Part shown: positions 50,572 through 59,865 of the stretch, piece after piece
Numbering within the stretch: position 1 is the stretch's first letter
Layout: every line of letters begins with the position of its first letter
Notes under the pieces: generated by a model
What the model was told of the DNA's origin: nothing
Database searches by the model: none
The model's input: the letters and a program-made list of their open reading frames with translations, nothing else
Translations under genes and position numbers: made by a program
NCBI GenBank assembly: GCA_046260155.1
Contig: JBJYXV010000079.1
Span: 1 to 64,000, forward strand
Source: PFL25 sp046260155
Lineage (GTDB): Bacteria; Chloroflexota; Anaerolineae; Anaerolineales; UBA4823
Direction of reading: 5' to 3'
Length of the DNA: 64,000 nucleotides

Positions 50572-52677
50572 ATGAGTTTTTCCAGGTTCAATCGAATCCC
50601 AATCGCCTGGCTGCTGGTTATGCCAGTCTTGTTGTTGCTGCCTGCTATGTTCTCTTTCCCGTACCCTGCAGGGGGCGCTGCTTTTTCGGATCTGGTGATC
50701 ACGCACTACCCGAACGCGATTTTCCTCCGGCAATCAATTCTTGTTTCTGGCGAAATCCCATTCTGGTCCACGAGCATCCTAAGTGGATACCCGTTCGCAG
50801 CAAATCCACTTTCTGGTCTCTGGTATCCACCGGGATGGTTCGCATTATTGCTGCCCTTACCTTTCGGATTCAACCTGATGATTGCCTTGCACCTGATCAT
50901 AGGGGGTTACGGATTGTACCGGCTGATGCGGGAGGAGGGGCTTGGACAGCAACCGGCACTTGTCGCAGGGCTTAGCTTTGCGCTGCTTCCGAAATTATTC
51001 GCCCATTATGGTGCCGGTCATCTAACACTACTTTACGCGATCCCCCTGACACCCTGGTTGCTATTTTTTCAGCGTAGAGCTCGAAATGGGAACAGCCGGT
51101 TCAGGATCCCTCCTGGCTTGATTTTAGCGCTGATAATTCTCGCGGATGTACGTTGGGGAGCATTCGCGATCCTGTTCTGGTGGGCTTACGCTGTCTTCCA
51201 CAATAATACGGGCTGGCGGAAATTATTTAGTAGGCTGCTCATCCAGACCGGGTTAGCGCTGTTGCTGGCAGCGCCTTTGCTCATACCACTGCTTGAGTTT
51301 TCAAGGCTCTCTACTCGCTCACTGCTTACAGCCAGCGATGTGTTAACCTTCTCCCTGCCAGTTATGAACCTTCTAGGTTTGTTATTTCCTAATCCAGCCA
51401 CGAACCATGAATGGGTGCTCTACGGCAGCGGTGTTGTCGTTTTGCTGGCTTTCGCTGGGTTGATAACCAGGAAATCCAATAAGAATGAATATTTCTGGGG
51501 ATTAACCATTTTACTTGGCATCCTGATTGCCTTGGGTGGACAAATTCCCGGTGCCGGGGTGATCTCAATTCTTCCCCTTGTGAGCTGGCTGAGAGTCCCC
51601 TCGCGGGCACTCTTCCTTACCGGTATAGGGATTGCTTCATTGGCGGGATATGGGGCCGATGCGATCTTGAAAAAATCTCCTGTTAAACGAGCTAAAGTTT
51701 TTACATTACTGTTATTTAGTTGCATCCTGTTCTCCATTTTCCTGTCGGGCGGGCTATACCTGGTTTCGGAGGAGTTTCCGGTGGAGTTGTTTTGGGGGAC
51801 CATCAGTATCATTACAGGCGCGGTATGGATATGGGCAGGGATACGGGAAATCGTTCCCGGTAAGGTCTGGATTGCTGGCGTTTTATTGATCCTGGTCATT
51901 GATCTCTCTTATTTTGATTCAAAGGTTTTCGTCAGCAAGAGCGTGGATGATGTCTTGGGGGAACGGGAAGGGGTTGCTGAATTTATTCATTCACAGGGAG
52001 AGAATGGACGCACCTACTCTCCATCCTATAGTATTCCCCAGCAAATTGCCATCCGATATGGCTTGCATCTGACAGACGGCGTCGATCCATTACAGATTGC
52101 CAGTTACGCAGAATTCATGGATCAGGCCAGCGGTGTTCCAAGGGATGGTTACAGTGTCACTTTGCCTCCTTTCGCCAGCGGAAAACCCGCAACAGATAAC
52201 AAAAATTACTCGCCGGACGCAGGTAAATTGGGCATTTTAAATGTGGGTTACGTAGTATCAGATTTTCAATTAAAAGTCCCGGAATTAACAGAAGTAAAAT
52301 CCATCGACGGGGTGATCATTTATCAAAACGAGAAAAAAAGATCACCAGCCTGGGTTCAATCTGGTATCCTCACAAATCCTCAGGAAATCAGGCCAGCTGA
52401 GGTTGTGCAGCGAAGTGCCAACAAGATGCAGATTTCAGCCACGGGTCCGGGAACCCTGGTGGTATCAGAAGTCATGTATCCAGGTTGGAGGCTTGAGGTA
52501 GATGGAAAACCAGCAGAACTGTCTAGCCTGTACACTGTACTGATGAGTACAGCCCTGGAATCGGGAAAGCACGAAATCCTGTTGCAGTTTCAACCAGCCA
52601 GTGTTTATCTTGGTTTAATCCTTTGCGGTCTGGGTATCCTGGTCATGGTGGGGATGATCTGGATGAAGTGGGAATGA
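50572..52677 (+). CDS. YfhO-family membrane protein
   Basis: A 701-residue protein with about twelve membrane segments and a large soluble C-terminal domain. The first loop reads FSDLVITHYPNAIFLRQS and then PFWSTSILSGYPFAANP, and near the end VVSEVMYPGWRLEVDGKPA, the beta-sandwich motif of the YfhO family. YfhO proteins are GT-C-type; Bacillus YfhO glycosylates lipoteichoic acid, so a role in surface glycan decoration is plausible. It lies 114 bp after the previous gene. The ATG at 50572 is downstream of a distant GAGAGGA element. Sugar and acceptor are unknown. Confidence 0.78.
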   Translation: MSFSRFNRIPIAWLLVMPVLLLLPAMFSFPYPAGGAAFSDLVITHYPNAIFLRQSILVSGEIPFWSTSILSGYPFAANPLSGLWYPPGWFALLLPLPFGFNLMIALHLIIGGYGLYRLMREEGLGQQPALVAGLSFALLPKLFAHYGAGHLTLLYAIPLTPWLLFFQRRARNGNSRFRIPPGLILALIILADVRWGAFAILFWWAYAVFHNNTGWRKLFSRLLIQTGLALLLAAPLLIPLLEFSRLSTRSLLTASDVLTFSLPVMNLLGLLFPNPATNHEWVLYGSGVVVLLAFAGLITRKSNKNEYFWGLTILLGILIALGGQIPGAGVISILPLVSWLRVPSRALFLTGIGIASLAGYGADAILKKSPVKRAKVFTLLLFSCILFSIFLSGGLYLVSEEFPVELFWGTISIITGAVWIWAGIREIVPGKVWIAGVLLILVIDLSYFDSKVFVSKSVDDVLGEREGVAEFIHSQGENGRTYSPSYSIPQQIAIRYGLHLTDGVDPLQIASYAEFMDQASGVPRDGYSVTLPPFASGKPATDNKNYSPDAGKLGILNVGYVVSDFQLKVPELTEVKSIDGVIIYQNEKKRSPAWVQSGILTNPQEIRPAEVVQRSANKMQISATGPGTLVVSEVMYPGWRLEVDGKPAELSSLYTVLMSTALESGKHEILLQFQPASVYLGLILCGLGILVMVGMIWMKWE

Positions 52678-52717
52678 ATTTTTAGGGGCAGGATTCAAAC
52701 CACATTAAAACTTACAG

Positions 52718-52746
52718 TTGTGTTAGCCGCATTTTGATGATAAAAT
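52718..52746 (+). promoter_or_regulatory. Predicted promoter of the OmpR-type regulator
   Basis: TTGTGT (52718-52723), 17-bp spacer ending in TGA, TAAAAT (52741-52746), an extended -10 promoter. Transcription would begin near 52753, about 50 bases before the ATG, whose ribosome-binding site is GGAGG at 52793-52797. Confidence 0.55.
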
Positions 52747-52802
52747 GGTAACAAATCAATAACAGTTACGTAAGAGAATAGGTTTTATACTGGAGGAAAC
52801 CC

Positions 52803-53591
52803 ATGCTCAACCTCCCCAGCGAATACCGGGATGGTGCTGCTACCCACAAAGGGGTGGACTTAGACACTATCCAGGCCAGGTCGTCCGCCCGGCGAGCCTT
52901 GATTGTTGATGATGATCCAGATACAGTAGACCTGATAAAAATAATCTTCAGGAATGCGGGAATCGATGTTGTTGGTGCCTTCAGTGGTAAAGAGGCAATC
53001 CAAAAATGTTCTGATTCGCTGCCATCGGTGATCTTACTTGATCTCATGATGCCGGACATGGATGGCTGGGAGACTTTTGACAATATTCGCCAGATGACGG
53101 ATGCACCGGTGATTGTTATTTCTGCGGATACAAAGAAAGAAAATGTTGTCAAGGGATTAAATTCCGGTTTTGACGATTATGTGACCAAGCCTTTCTTCCC
53201 TCCGGAACTCGTCGCGCGGGTTAATACGGTACTCAGGCGGTCAGGAAGCAGCCGGCAGCTGACCAAAAAGATCTTTCGAGAAATTCAGATGAGCATCGAT
53301 TTTGAAACCCATGAAATTCGATTGCGGGGAAAGGATATCCACCTTTCGGCGCGTGAATTCGCACTGCTCGAAGTGCTGGCAGCGAAAGCTCCCCGGCTGG
53401 TCCGATACGAAGAAATCGCCATCAAAATCTGGGACAAGGATGATTACAAGGTCCGCAACCGGATTAAGTACCTGATCTACCTGCTCCGTCAAAAAGTCGA
53501 GATCGATCCGAACGATCCACAGTTGATCATCAACAGGGAAGGTCTAGGCTACGAGTTGGACACGAAAGAAAAAACAGAACCGCTCGTGTAA
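52803..53591 (+). CDS. OmpR/PhoB-family response regulator
   Basis: A 262-residue regulator with an N-terminal extension of about 30 residues, a receiver domain with acidic pocket DDD and phospho-acceptor Asp80 (PSVILLDLMMPDMDG), and a C-terminal winged helix (residues about 160-255, with LSAREFALLEVLAAK and VRNRIKYLIYLLRQKV). No histidine kinase is adjacent, so it is an orphan here. It sits between two YfhO-like genes and may control them. A TATACT at 52786 was dismissed as a promoter because it touches the ribosome-binding site. A terminator follows the gene. Confidence 0.93.
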   Translation: MLNLPSEYRDGAATHKGVDLDTIQARSSARRALIVDDDPDTVDLIKIIFRNAGIDVVGAFSGKEAIQKCSDSLPSVILLDLMMPDMDGWETFDNIRQMTDAPVIVISADTKKENVVKGLNSGFDDYVTKPFFPPELVARVNTVLRRSGSSRQLTKKIFREIQMSIDFETHEIRLRGKDIHLSAREFALLEVLAAKAPRLVRYEEIAIKIWDKDDYKVRNRIKYLIYLLRQKVEIDPNDPQLIINREGLGYELDTKEKTEPLV

Positions 53592-53618
53592 GTGATCCAG
53601 CGATCAGTTTATTCATAA

Positions 53619-53651
53619 AAGACCGGGACCTGCTCCTGGTCTTTTTCTTTT
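53619..53651 (+). terminator. Rho-independent terminator after the OmpR-type regulator
   Basis: AAGACCGGGA (53619-53628) pairs with TCCTGGTCTT (53634-53643) with one G-U pair around a 5-base loop, then TTTCTTTTT. It makes the regulator a single-gene transcript. Confidence 0.85.
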
Positions 53652-53697
53652 TAGAAAGCTCACCCTGAAGCAGGTAAATCTGATAGAATTTTCAGGC

Positions 53698-56196
53698 ATG
53701 GCACAGCGATCATCACGATTTGCATACTTAGTTCTTTTTGTATTCCCTTTTACCCTTTTTGCTGGGACCATTTTGGGTAGGAAAGCCTTATTTTGGGGGA
53801 CACCGCTTAATCAATTTGTACCCTGGTGGGCATATGCCTGGGATTCGGTAAATTCCGGTTTGTTCCCGCTTTGGAACAACCTGCTTGGAATGAGTGCACC
53901 TTTAGCTGCAAATTATCAAAGTGCATTGTTTTACCCCCTGACCTGGTTGTACTACCTGGTATACACGGCAGGGGGTACAGGCGCGATGGCCTGGTTCCTG
54001 GCGGTCATGGTTGTCCTGCATCTTTTTTGGGCCGGACTGGGAATGGCACTGCTTGTTCGTGAATTGAAATTGGGGAGATTTGCACAAATTGTGGCTGGTC
54101 TGTCGTTCAGTTTAAGCGGCTACCTGGTCGCGCGCGCAGGTTTTTTGTCAATTAACGCTGCTGCTGCCTGGCTGCCATGGGTCATACTCGGTGGCACGAA
54201 ATTGGTGAATGGTCTCAGGCCTGCCCCAGCTGGTCGAATATTCACACAGGGTACACTTGCCGGGTGGCTGCCAGGATACCTGCTGCTGGTTTTCTCCTTC
54301 AGCATGCAGCTGCTCGCTGGGCACGCCCAAACTGCATGGTACAGCTTGCTGCTGGCGTTAATTTGGGTTGTTTATTTCTCCATTCTCGATCCTTGGTTTG
54401 AGAAAAAGAAACCAGGAGGAGAGATTTTTTCTGCTTCCGGTCCCAAAGAAGCCCAGGAATATTTGGGAGAAATCGAAGCCAATGAGCAACAAGCAGGATC
54501 TTGGGGAATCTTCACACTGGTGATCATGGTAGTCAGCGCTATAGTGCTCGCGGTCGGGTTAAGTGCTGTGCAGCTGTTACCCACAGCCGAATACCTGTTG
54601 GAGTCGCAGCGTGCTGCAGCAGTAGATTATGAATTTGCGATGACATATTCATTCTGGCCCTGGCGATTCTTGTCCTTCATCGCGCCGGGGTTGTTCGGGA
54701 ATCCTGGCCTGGGTGATTACTGGGGATATGCAAATTACTGGGAAGATGCGATTTATATTGGGTTGGTGCCGTTCGTGCTTGCAATCGCAGCGATTGTATC
54801 CTGGGGCAGGAATCTCCCCCGGAAAACTTTAGTAAATTCCCGATTGATTTTGTTCCTGGTGGCAATTATTTTGTTCGCATTCTTGATGGCATTGGGTAAA
54901 AATACTCCAGTTTTCCCTTGGCTTTACCGGAATGTGCCAACGTTTGACATGTTCCAGGCGCCGACACGATTCTCCATACTGGCAATCTTTGCTTTCGCAA
55001 TCCTTGCAGCAGTCGGTGCTGAGTCCTGGACTCGCCCGAAAGGGAAGAAACTCTATTGGTTGCGCCTGGGTGTGATGGCTGCAGCTGCGATCACGATCGG
55101 CGCTTTGCTGGCGTTATTCTTGTCACAAACTTTTCCGGTTGACATTCGGACTTCATTTATCAGGGGGACAGTCTGGCTGGGTTTATGGGCGTTTGGTCTT
55201 GGAATCCTTGCCTTGAAATCACCTCCTGGGGAGCTTTCAATCCAGGATCGAGAGTGGAGCTGGTGGCAGTGGGGGGTCATTGGTTGGATTGGGGTAAATC
55301 TTGTGATAGCTGGATGGGGACTTAATCCTAGTGTAGGATTGGACGTATACACCGACCCCTTACCGACGGCTGAAAAATTGCGGCTTGAGTTAGATGGGGG
55401 TCGGATCTATCTGAGTGCAGAGGATGAAGAATTCTTAAAATTCGAACGCTTCTTGCGCTTTGACACTTTCTATCCATTCCAGGAGGGGGAGGATTGGCAA
55501 AGCCTGCGCGCTTCGCTATTGCCAAATATCACACTTTTGGATCAGCTGAATTCTGCGAATAATTTTGATCCCCTCTTACCCGGGAGATATTCCACCTGGA
55601 TGGAGGTATTTGGAGCTGCAGATCCAGAATTACAGGAGCAAATGCTGAACCTGATGGGGGTTACAGTAGTAGAAAGCATAGACTTAAACGAGACCAATGG
55701 TATCCGATTTGACAGCCGGAAAGCGTATCCCCGATTTCGCTGGGCGAGTTGTGGAATACAGGTTGATGGTGGAAATTCGGCGATCGACTTGCTTCGCTCT
55801 GGCACAATTAATCATGACAGCGAGGTTATCCTTGAATCAGGAGCAGGATTAGCGGCTTCAATTTGCCAGGAAAAAAACGCGGCTGAGATTCAGGTAATAG
55901 ATGATCAACCGAACGGGAGTCTCGTGCAGGTAAAATCACCCTCGGACGGGTACTTAGTGATTGCGGATGTTTGGTACCCAGGTTGGCGAGCTTATGTGGA
56001 TGGCGATGAGACCATAATAAGACAGGCGAACTATCTCTTCCGGGCAATTGAGCTGCCCTCTGGCCAACATGAGGTTAGAATTGTTTACCGACCGAAATAT
56101 TTTTATGTGGGAATTTTTGTCAGCGGTGCAGGATTAATCGTGCTGATCGTGCTCGTTTTGGTCTGGTTGAAAATGAAAATACCATCAGCATCCTAA
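53698..56196 (+). CDS. YfhO-family membrane protein
   Basis: An 832-residue protein with about twelve to fourteen membrane segments. The first loop reads NQFVPWWAYAWDSVNSGLFP and then WNNLLGMSAPLAANYQSALF, a pattern shared with the 50572-52677 gene. The soluble C-terminus contains VIADVWYPGWRAYVDGDETI and HEVRIVYRPKYFYVG, the YfhO end motif. A long cytoplasmic insert (residues about 225-280) is rich in Glu and Ala. Probable role: transfer of a sugar to a surface polymer or lipid. It starts after a strong terminator and presumably has its own promoter, which I could not identify. Confidence 0.78.
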   Translation: MAQRSSRFAYLVLFVFPFTLFAGTILGRKALFWGTPLNQFVPWWAYAWDSVNSGLFPLWNNLLGMSAPLAANYQSALFYPLTWLYYLVYTAGGTGAMAWFLAVMVVLHLFWAGLGMALLVRELKLGRFAQIVAGLSFSLSGYLVARAGFLSINAAAAWLPWVILGGTKLVNGLRPAPAGRIFTQGTLAGWLPGYLLLVFSFSMQLLAGHAQTAWYSLLLALIWVVYFSILDPWFEKKKPGGEIFSASGPKEAQEYLGEIEANEQQAGSWGIFTLVIMVVSAIVLAVGLSAVQLLPTAEYLLESQRAAAVDYEFAMTYSFWPWRFLSFIAPGLFGNPGLGDYWGYANYWEDAIYIGLVPFVLAIAAIVSWGRNLPRKTLVNSRLILFLVAIILFAFLMALGKNTPVFPWLYRNVPTFDMFQAPTRFSILAIFAFAILAAVGAESWTRPKGKKLYWLRLGVMAAAAITIGALLALFLSQTFPVDIRTSFIRGTVWLGLWAFGLGILALKSPPGELSIQDREWSWWQWGVIGWIGVNLVIAGWGLNPSVGLDVYTDPLPTAEKLRLELDGGRIYLSAEDEEFLKFERFLRFDTFYPFQEGEDWQSLRASLLPNITLLDQLNSANNFDPLLPGRYSTWMEVFGAADPELQEQMLNLMGVTVVESIDLNETNGIRFDSRKAYPRFRWASCGIQVDGGNSAIDLLRSGTINHDSEVILESGAGLAASICQEKNAAEIQVIDDQPNGSLVQVKSPSDGYLVIADVWYPGWRAYVDGDETIIRQANYLFRAIELPSGQHEVRIVYRPKYFYVGIFVSGAGLIVLIVLVLVWLKMKIPSAS

Positions 56197-56288
56197 GGCA
56201 CAGAGAAAATGTAAGACAATGGACACAGTAAAAAATTACAATATATTCGAAGGATCATGACTATCAGACTACCCTTATGGAGCAGCAA

Positions 56289-57245
56289 ATGATAAATGTT
56301 CAAGATTTTTCCACCCGCTTGATTAAGAATATTGAAAATGTAATTATCGGCAAGCGCGAAACCGTAGAATTTTCAGTGATTACCTTACTCTGCCAAGGAC
56401 ATCTGCTGATTGAAGACGTACCGGGCGTTGGAAAAACAATGCTTGCTCGCAGTGTCGCTCGTTCGATCGGTTGTTCTTTCAGCCGCATCCAATTCACCCC
56501 GGATATGCTCCCAAGTGATGTCACCGGAGTTTCAATCTTCAACCAGGTGAGCCGTGAGTTCGAGTATCGACCTGGACCGATCATCGCACAAATTGTTCTT
56601 GCTGATGAAATCAACCGGGCTACTCCGAAAACCCAGGCTGCCCTGTTGGAGGCCATGGAGGAACGCCAGGTTACCGTGGATGGTGTGACGCACTTCCTGC
56701 CAAAACCATTCATGGTAATGGCAACTCAAAATCCGATCGAATATGAGGGTACCTTCCCGCTTCCAGAAGCACAGCTCGATCGCTTCTTATTACGGGTAAA
56801 GCTCGGTTATCCGAACACGAGTGATGAAATCAAGGTTCTGGAAAGGCAACAATTCCAACACCCTATCGAGGTGTTGCAGCAGGTGGTCAGTGAAGATGAG
56901 GTCCTGCAAGCCCAGGAAGCGGTCAGGGAAATTTTTGTCTCCGAAGAGCTGAAGAATTACATGGTTGAGATTACACGCAGGACGCGCGATTTCCAGGATG
57001 TTTACTTAGGGGCAAGCCCGCGTGGAAGCCTGACCTTGTTCCGCACGAGCCAGGCCCGGGCTGCGATCTTCGGCCGCGCATTTGTCCTTCCAGATGATGT
57101 TAAAGCACTCGCTGAAGCTGCGTTATGCCACCGGGTAATCCTGGGTCCTGCTGCCCGCCTGCGGGATGTCGATGAGGCAGAAGTGATTAAGGAAATCCTG
57201 AGCATCGTTCCAGTCCCAGGTGGGGATTTGAGCAAGGGAGTTTGA
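56289..57245 (+). CDS. MoxR-family AAA+ ATPase
   Basis: A 318-residue AAA+ ATPase with Walker A EDVPGVGKTMLARS, Walker B ILADEINRATPKTQAALLEAMEE (in parts), a sensor 1 region MATQNPIEYEGTFPLPEAQLDRF and a C-terminal lid. MoxR proteins act as chaperones that help assemble VWA or DUF58 partner proteins. The DUF58 gene follows after 1 bp, so the two form the usual MoxR-DUF58 unit. The start is ATG at 56289 (GGAG six bases upstream); an ATG at 56277 has no ribosome-binding site. Confidence 0.95.
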   Translation: MINVQDFSTRLIKNIENVIIGKRETVEFSVITLLCQGHLLIEDVPGVGKTMLARSVARSIGCSFSRIQFTPDMLPSDVTGVSIFNQVSREFEYRPGPIIAQIVLADEINRATPKTQAALLEAMEERQVTVDGVTHFLPKPFMVMATQNPIEYEGTFPLPEAQLDRFLLRVKLGYPNTSDEIKVLERQQFQHPIEVLQQVVSEDEVLQAQEAVREIFVSEELKNYMVEITRRTRDFQDVYLGASPRGSLTLFRTSQARAAIFGRAFVLPDDVKALAEAALCHRVILGPAARLRDVDEAEVIKEILSIVPVPGGDLSKGV

Positions 57246-57246
57246 T

Positions 57247-58503
57247 ATGACAGCAGGAGCACGCATCGTGCTCATTTTATTGGTACTGAGTCTGGCAGCA
57301 GGCATGGTCACCGGATCCAGTATTTATTTTCGTTTGTCTTATGTTTGGGCTGTTTTGCTGGCAGTGACCTGGCTCTGGTCATGGCAAGTTTTGCGCGGGG
57401 TGAAATTAACGCGAAAAGCGCGTAACACTCGAGCACAGGTTGGGCAGATATACGAGGAAAAGATAGAACTGGATAATGCTGGTTGGTTGCCACGTCTGTG
57501 GTTGGCTGTCTCCGATCGCTCGACGTTACCAGATTCAGCTGGATCGCGTTTATTTCCGGTCATTGAATCAAGGCGTGGCCGCACGTACCTTTCCCGGACA
57601 AGGTTGCTACAAAGAGGGGTCTTTCCTCTGGGACCAACGGCACTTGAGTCAGGAGACCCATTCGGTTTATTCCCCGTAGAGCGGGTGTACCCTGCCAGCG
57701 AGTCGCTGTTGGTGTTTCCTCTATTAGTCGAGGTTCACGAATTTCCGAGTCCAGCTGGCGTGCTCCCAGGTGGAGAAGCATTGCGCAGGCGAACATTCCA
57801 GGTAACACCGAACGCGGCAGGTATTCGTGAATATGCACCTGGCGACTCGATGAACCGCATCCACTGGGTCAGTACCGCGCGCAGAAACCGGTTGATGACC
57901 AAGGAATTTGAACTTGATCCACAGGCTGAGGTGTGGATCTTTCTGGATGCCTCAAAAACCGGACAGGCTGCAATCCCTTTTTCGTGGCCAAAAAGAACCA
58001 AGGAAGATTTATGGAAGCATAAGTTTGAATTTACCCTACCCCCGACAACGGAGGAATACAGTGTCTGTATTGCGGCATCCATTGCCCGTTTCTACTTGAG
58101 TAAAGGGCGTTCGGTAGGTTTTATCACTTCCGGGCAGAATTTAACCATGATCCCTCCGGATCGAGGCGGCAGGCAGCTGGGTAAAATACTCGAATCCTTG
58201 GCTCTACTACGGGCTGAAGGGACCCTTCCCATATGGGGTTTAATTGACATCCAGGCCCAGCATCTCACCAGGGGCAGTACAATCGTCTTGATCACACAAT
58301 CGGTTGAAAAAGAAATCATGGTGGCAACGGATTTTCTGGCTCGCAGGGGATTGAGACCGGTTGTTGTGCTGATCGATGCAGGCTCGTTCAATGGTCCTGA
58401 AGGGACAGATGAAATTGCGGATGGTTTGCGCTTTATGAGAGTTCCCCTGCGCGTCGTTCGCCGGGATGATGATATCACCCGTTCGCTTTCTTTTGGATCT
58501 TAA
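57247..58503 (+). CDS. DUF58 domain protein, MoxR partner
   Basis: A 418-residue protein with two N-terminal membrane helices (residues about 5-45), a beta-rich part, and the DUF58 core DSMNRIHWVSTARRNRLMTK, which precedes a VWA-like fold (residues about 220-400). DUF58 proteins are clients or partners of MoxR ATPases and affect cell-wall or stress physiology in some bacteria, but no mechanism is known. It starts 1 bp after moxR. The next gene, an FAD oxidoreductase, begins 11 bp later and may share the transcript. Confidence 0.92.
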   Translation: MTAGARIVLILLVLSLAAGMVTGSSIYFRLSYVWAVLLAVTWLWSWQVLRGVKLTRKARNTRAQVGQIYEEKIELDNAGWLPRLWLAVSDRSTLPDSAGSRLFPVIESRRGRTYLSRTRLLQRGVFPLGPTALESGDPFGLFPVERVYPASESLLVFPLLVEVHEFPSPAGVLPGGEALRRRTFQVTPNAAGIREYAPGDSMNRIHWVSTARRNRLMTKEFELDPQAEVWIFLDASKTGQAAIPFSWPKRTKEDLWKHKFEFTLPPTTEEYSVCIAASIARFYLSKGRSVGFITSGQNLTMIPPDRGGRQLGKILESLALLRAEGTLPIWGLIDIQAQHLTRGSTIVLITQSVEKEIMVATDFLARRGLRPVVVLIDAGSFNGPEGTDEIADGLRFMRVPLRVVRRDDDITRSLSFGS

Positions 58504-58514
58504 AAGGATTGATA

Positions 58515-59687
58515 ATGGAAAATCGAAGCTGGGATGTGCTCATTATTGGAGGTGGTATCCATGGGGCCAGTTTAGCATATCACCTAGCATTGGGCGGCCT
58601 TAAGCCATTGATCCTGGAAAGGCAGTTTATTGCTTCCGGGGCGACTGGGCGTTCCAGCGGTCTGGTGAGAATGCACTACGACCTGGAGATTGAATCGCAC
58701 CTGGCCTGGATCTCCTACCAGTACTTCAGGTATTGGCCTGAAATTGTGGGTGGTGAGAGCGGATTTACACGCACCGGGTTCATGCAGTTCGTCCAGCCTG
58801 ATGCATCAGGAAGGCTGCAGGCAAACATACGGATGCAGCAGAAAATTGGCATCCCAACCCTCCTGATTGATGGGGAAGACGTAGGCCGCCTGGCCCCATA
58901 TTTTTTCCGGGATGACATCCAGCTTGCAGCATACGAACCCGAATCGGGTTATGCTGACCCGAGTGGGTGTACGCAGGCTTTCATCGATCGGGCCAGGGAA
59001 AATGAGGCAGGGCTGGTGCAAAATTGCCAAGTGTTGGAGATTCTTCTGGATGGAGATCACGTTCAAGGTGTAGCGACCAGCGGGGGTGAATATTTCGCAC
59101 CCGTCGTGGTGAATGCGGCTGGAGCCTGGGCCGGCAGGATCGGCCATCTTGCCGGTCTGAATTTACCCATTGACTCCTGGCAGCATGACACCATGTTTGT
59201 CCGGAGACCTGCAGCCTTATCTCGCGAACACCCCACGGTCATTGATTTCCCGAATTCTATGTATTTCCGCCCGGAGACCGGAGGATTGACCCTGGTGGGT
59301 CTGGAAGATGACAATCCAATCGGAGTCGCTCCTGATAGTGATACCGAGCGGGCGCAACCAGGTTTTATCGAGCGCGCTATCGAACGCATTTGCGAGCGCA
59401 TTCCTGGAATGGATCAGGGTTCTCTTCACAGCGCTCATGGGGGTTTTGATGGGATCACACCTGATCAACGCGCGATCCTGGGACCCGCTGGACCGGAAGG
59501 CTTTTATTTGGACTGCGGTTTCAGCGGGACTGGGTTTAAAATCGCTCCCGCAGTGGGGGCATGCATGGCAGAACTGATCATCAACGGGAAAGCTGAAACT
59601 GCAGATATCTCCCCATTAAGTTTCTCCCGTTTCGAGTCTGGAGATCTGCTCAAGGGAGATGAACCTTACGACAGCATCTGGCGCTAA
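58515..59687 (+). CDS. FAD-dependent oxidoreductase of the DAO (D-amino acid/sarcosine oxidase) family
   Basis: A 390-residue flavoprotein. The N-terminal Rossmann motif DVLIIGGGIHGASLAYHLA binds FAD; GATGRSSGLVR is the second flavin loop, and the C-terminal GPEGFYLDCGFSGTGFKIAP closes the FAD site. This is the sarcosine oxidase/DAO fold, which oxidises secondary or D-amino acids. The actual substrate is unknown. The ATG at 58515 has AAAAGG upstream. It follows the DUF58 gene by 11 bp and faces the minus-strand amino-acid-related operon at 59866-63132. A 178-bp gap with no recognisable terminator separates the two. Confidence 0.88.
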   Translation: MENRSWDVLIIGGGIHGASLAYHLALGGLKPLILERQFIASGATGRSSGLVRMHYDLEIESHLAWISYQYFRYWPEIVGGESGFTRTGFMQFVQPDASGRLQANIRMQQKIGIPTLLIDGEDVGRLAPYFFRDDIQLAAYEPESGYADPSGCTQAFIDRARENEAGLVQNCQVLEILLDGDHVQGVATSGGEYFAPVVVNAAGAWAGRIGHLAGLNLPIDSWQHDTMFVRRPAALSREHPTVIDFPNSMYFRPETGGLTLVGLEDDNPIGVAPDSDTERAQPGFIERAIERICERIPGMDQGSLHSAHGGFDGITPDQRAILGPAGPEGFYLDCGFSGTGFKIAPAVGACMAELIINGKAETADISPLSFSRFESGDLLKGDEPYDSIWR

Positions 59688-59865
59688 TTAGAATTGGGGG
59701 ATCCCTCCACAAATCGAGTGTAAATTGCAAGCTGTTTAATTATGGATTGATTTTCCGCGAAGTGAACTTTCGCAAGCTGCACTTTATCCGTTTATCCAGG
59801 GAATCATTCGAAAGCCGAAATGCGGGATTTTACATTTTTTTCTTGCCAAAGAAATGTACATTCAC

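Noticed and set aside
52786..52791. TATACT as a -10 box for the OmpR-type regulator.
   Set aside because: It touches the GGAGG ribosome-binding site, leaving no leader; the upstream pair at 52718-52746 is better spaced.
59688..59865. Possible structured RNA or terminator in the gap after the DAO-type gene (GCGAA...TTCGC and GGGATCCC palindromes).
   Set aside because: The stems are short and lack T tracts; no tRNA-like or known RNA fold could be drawn.
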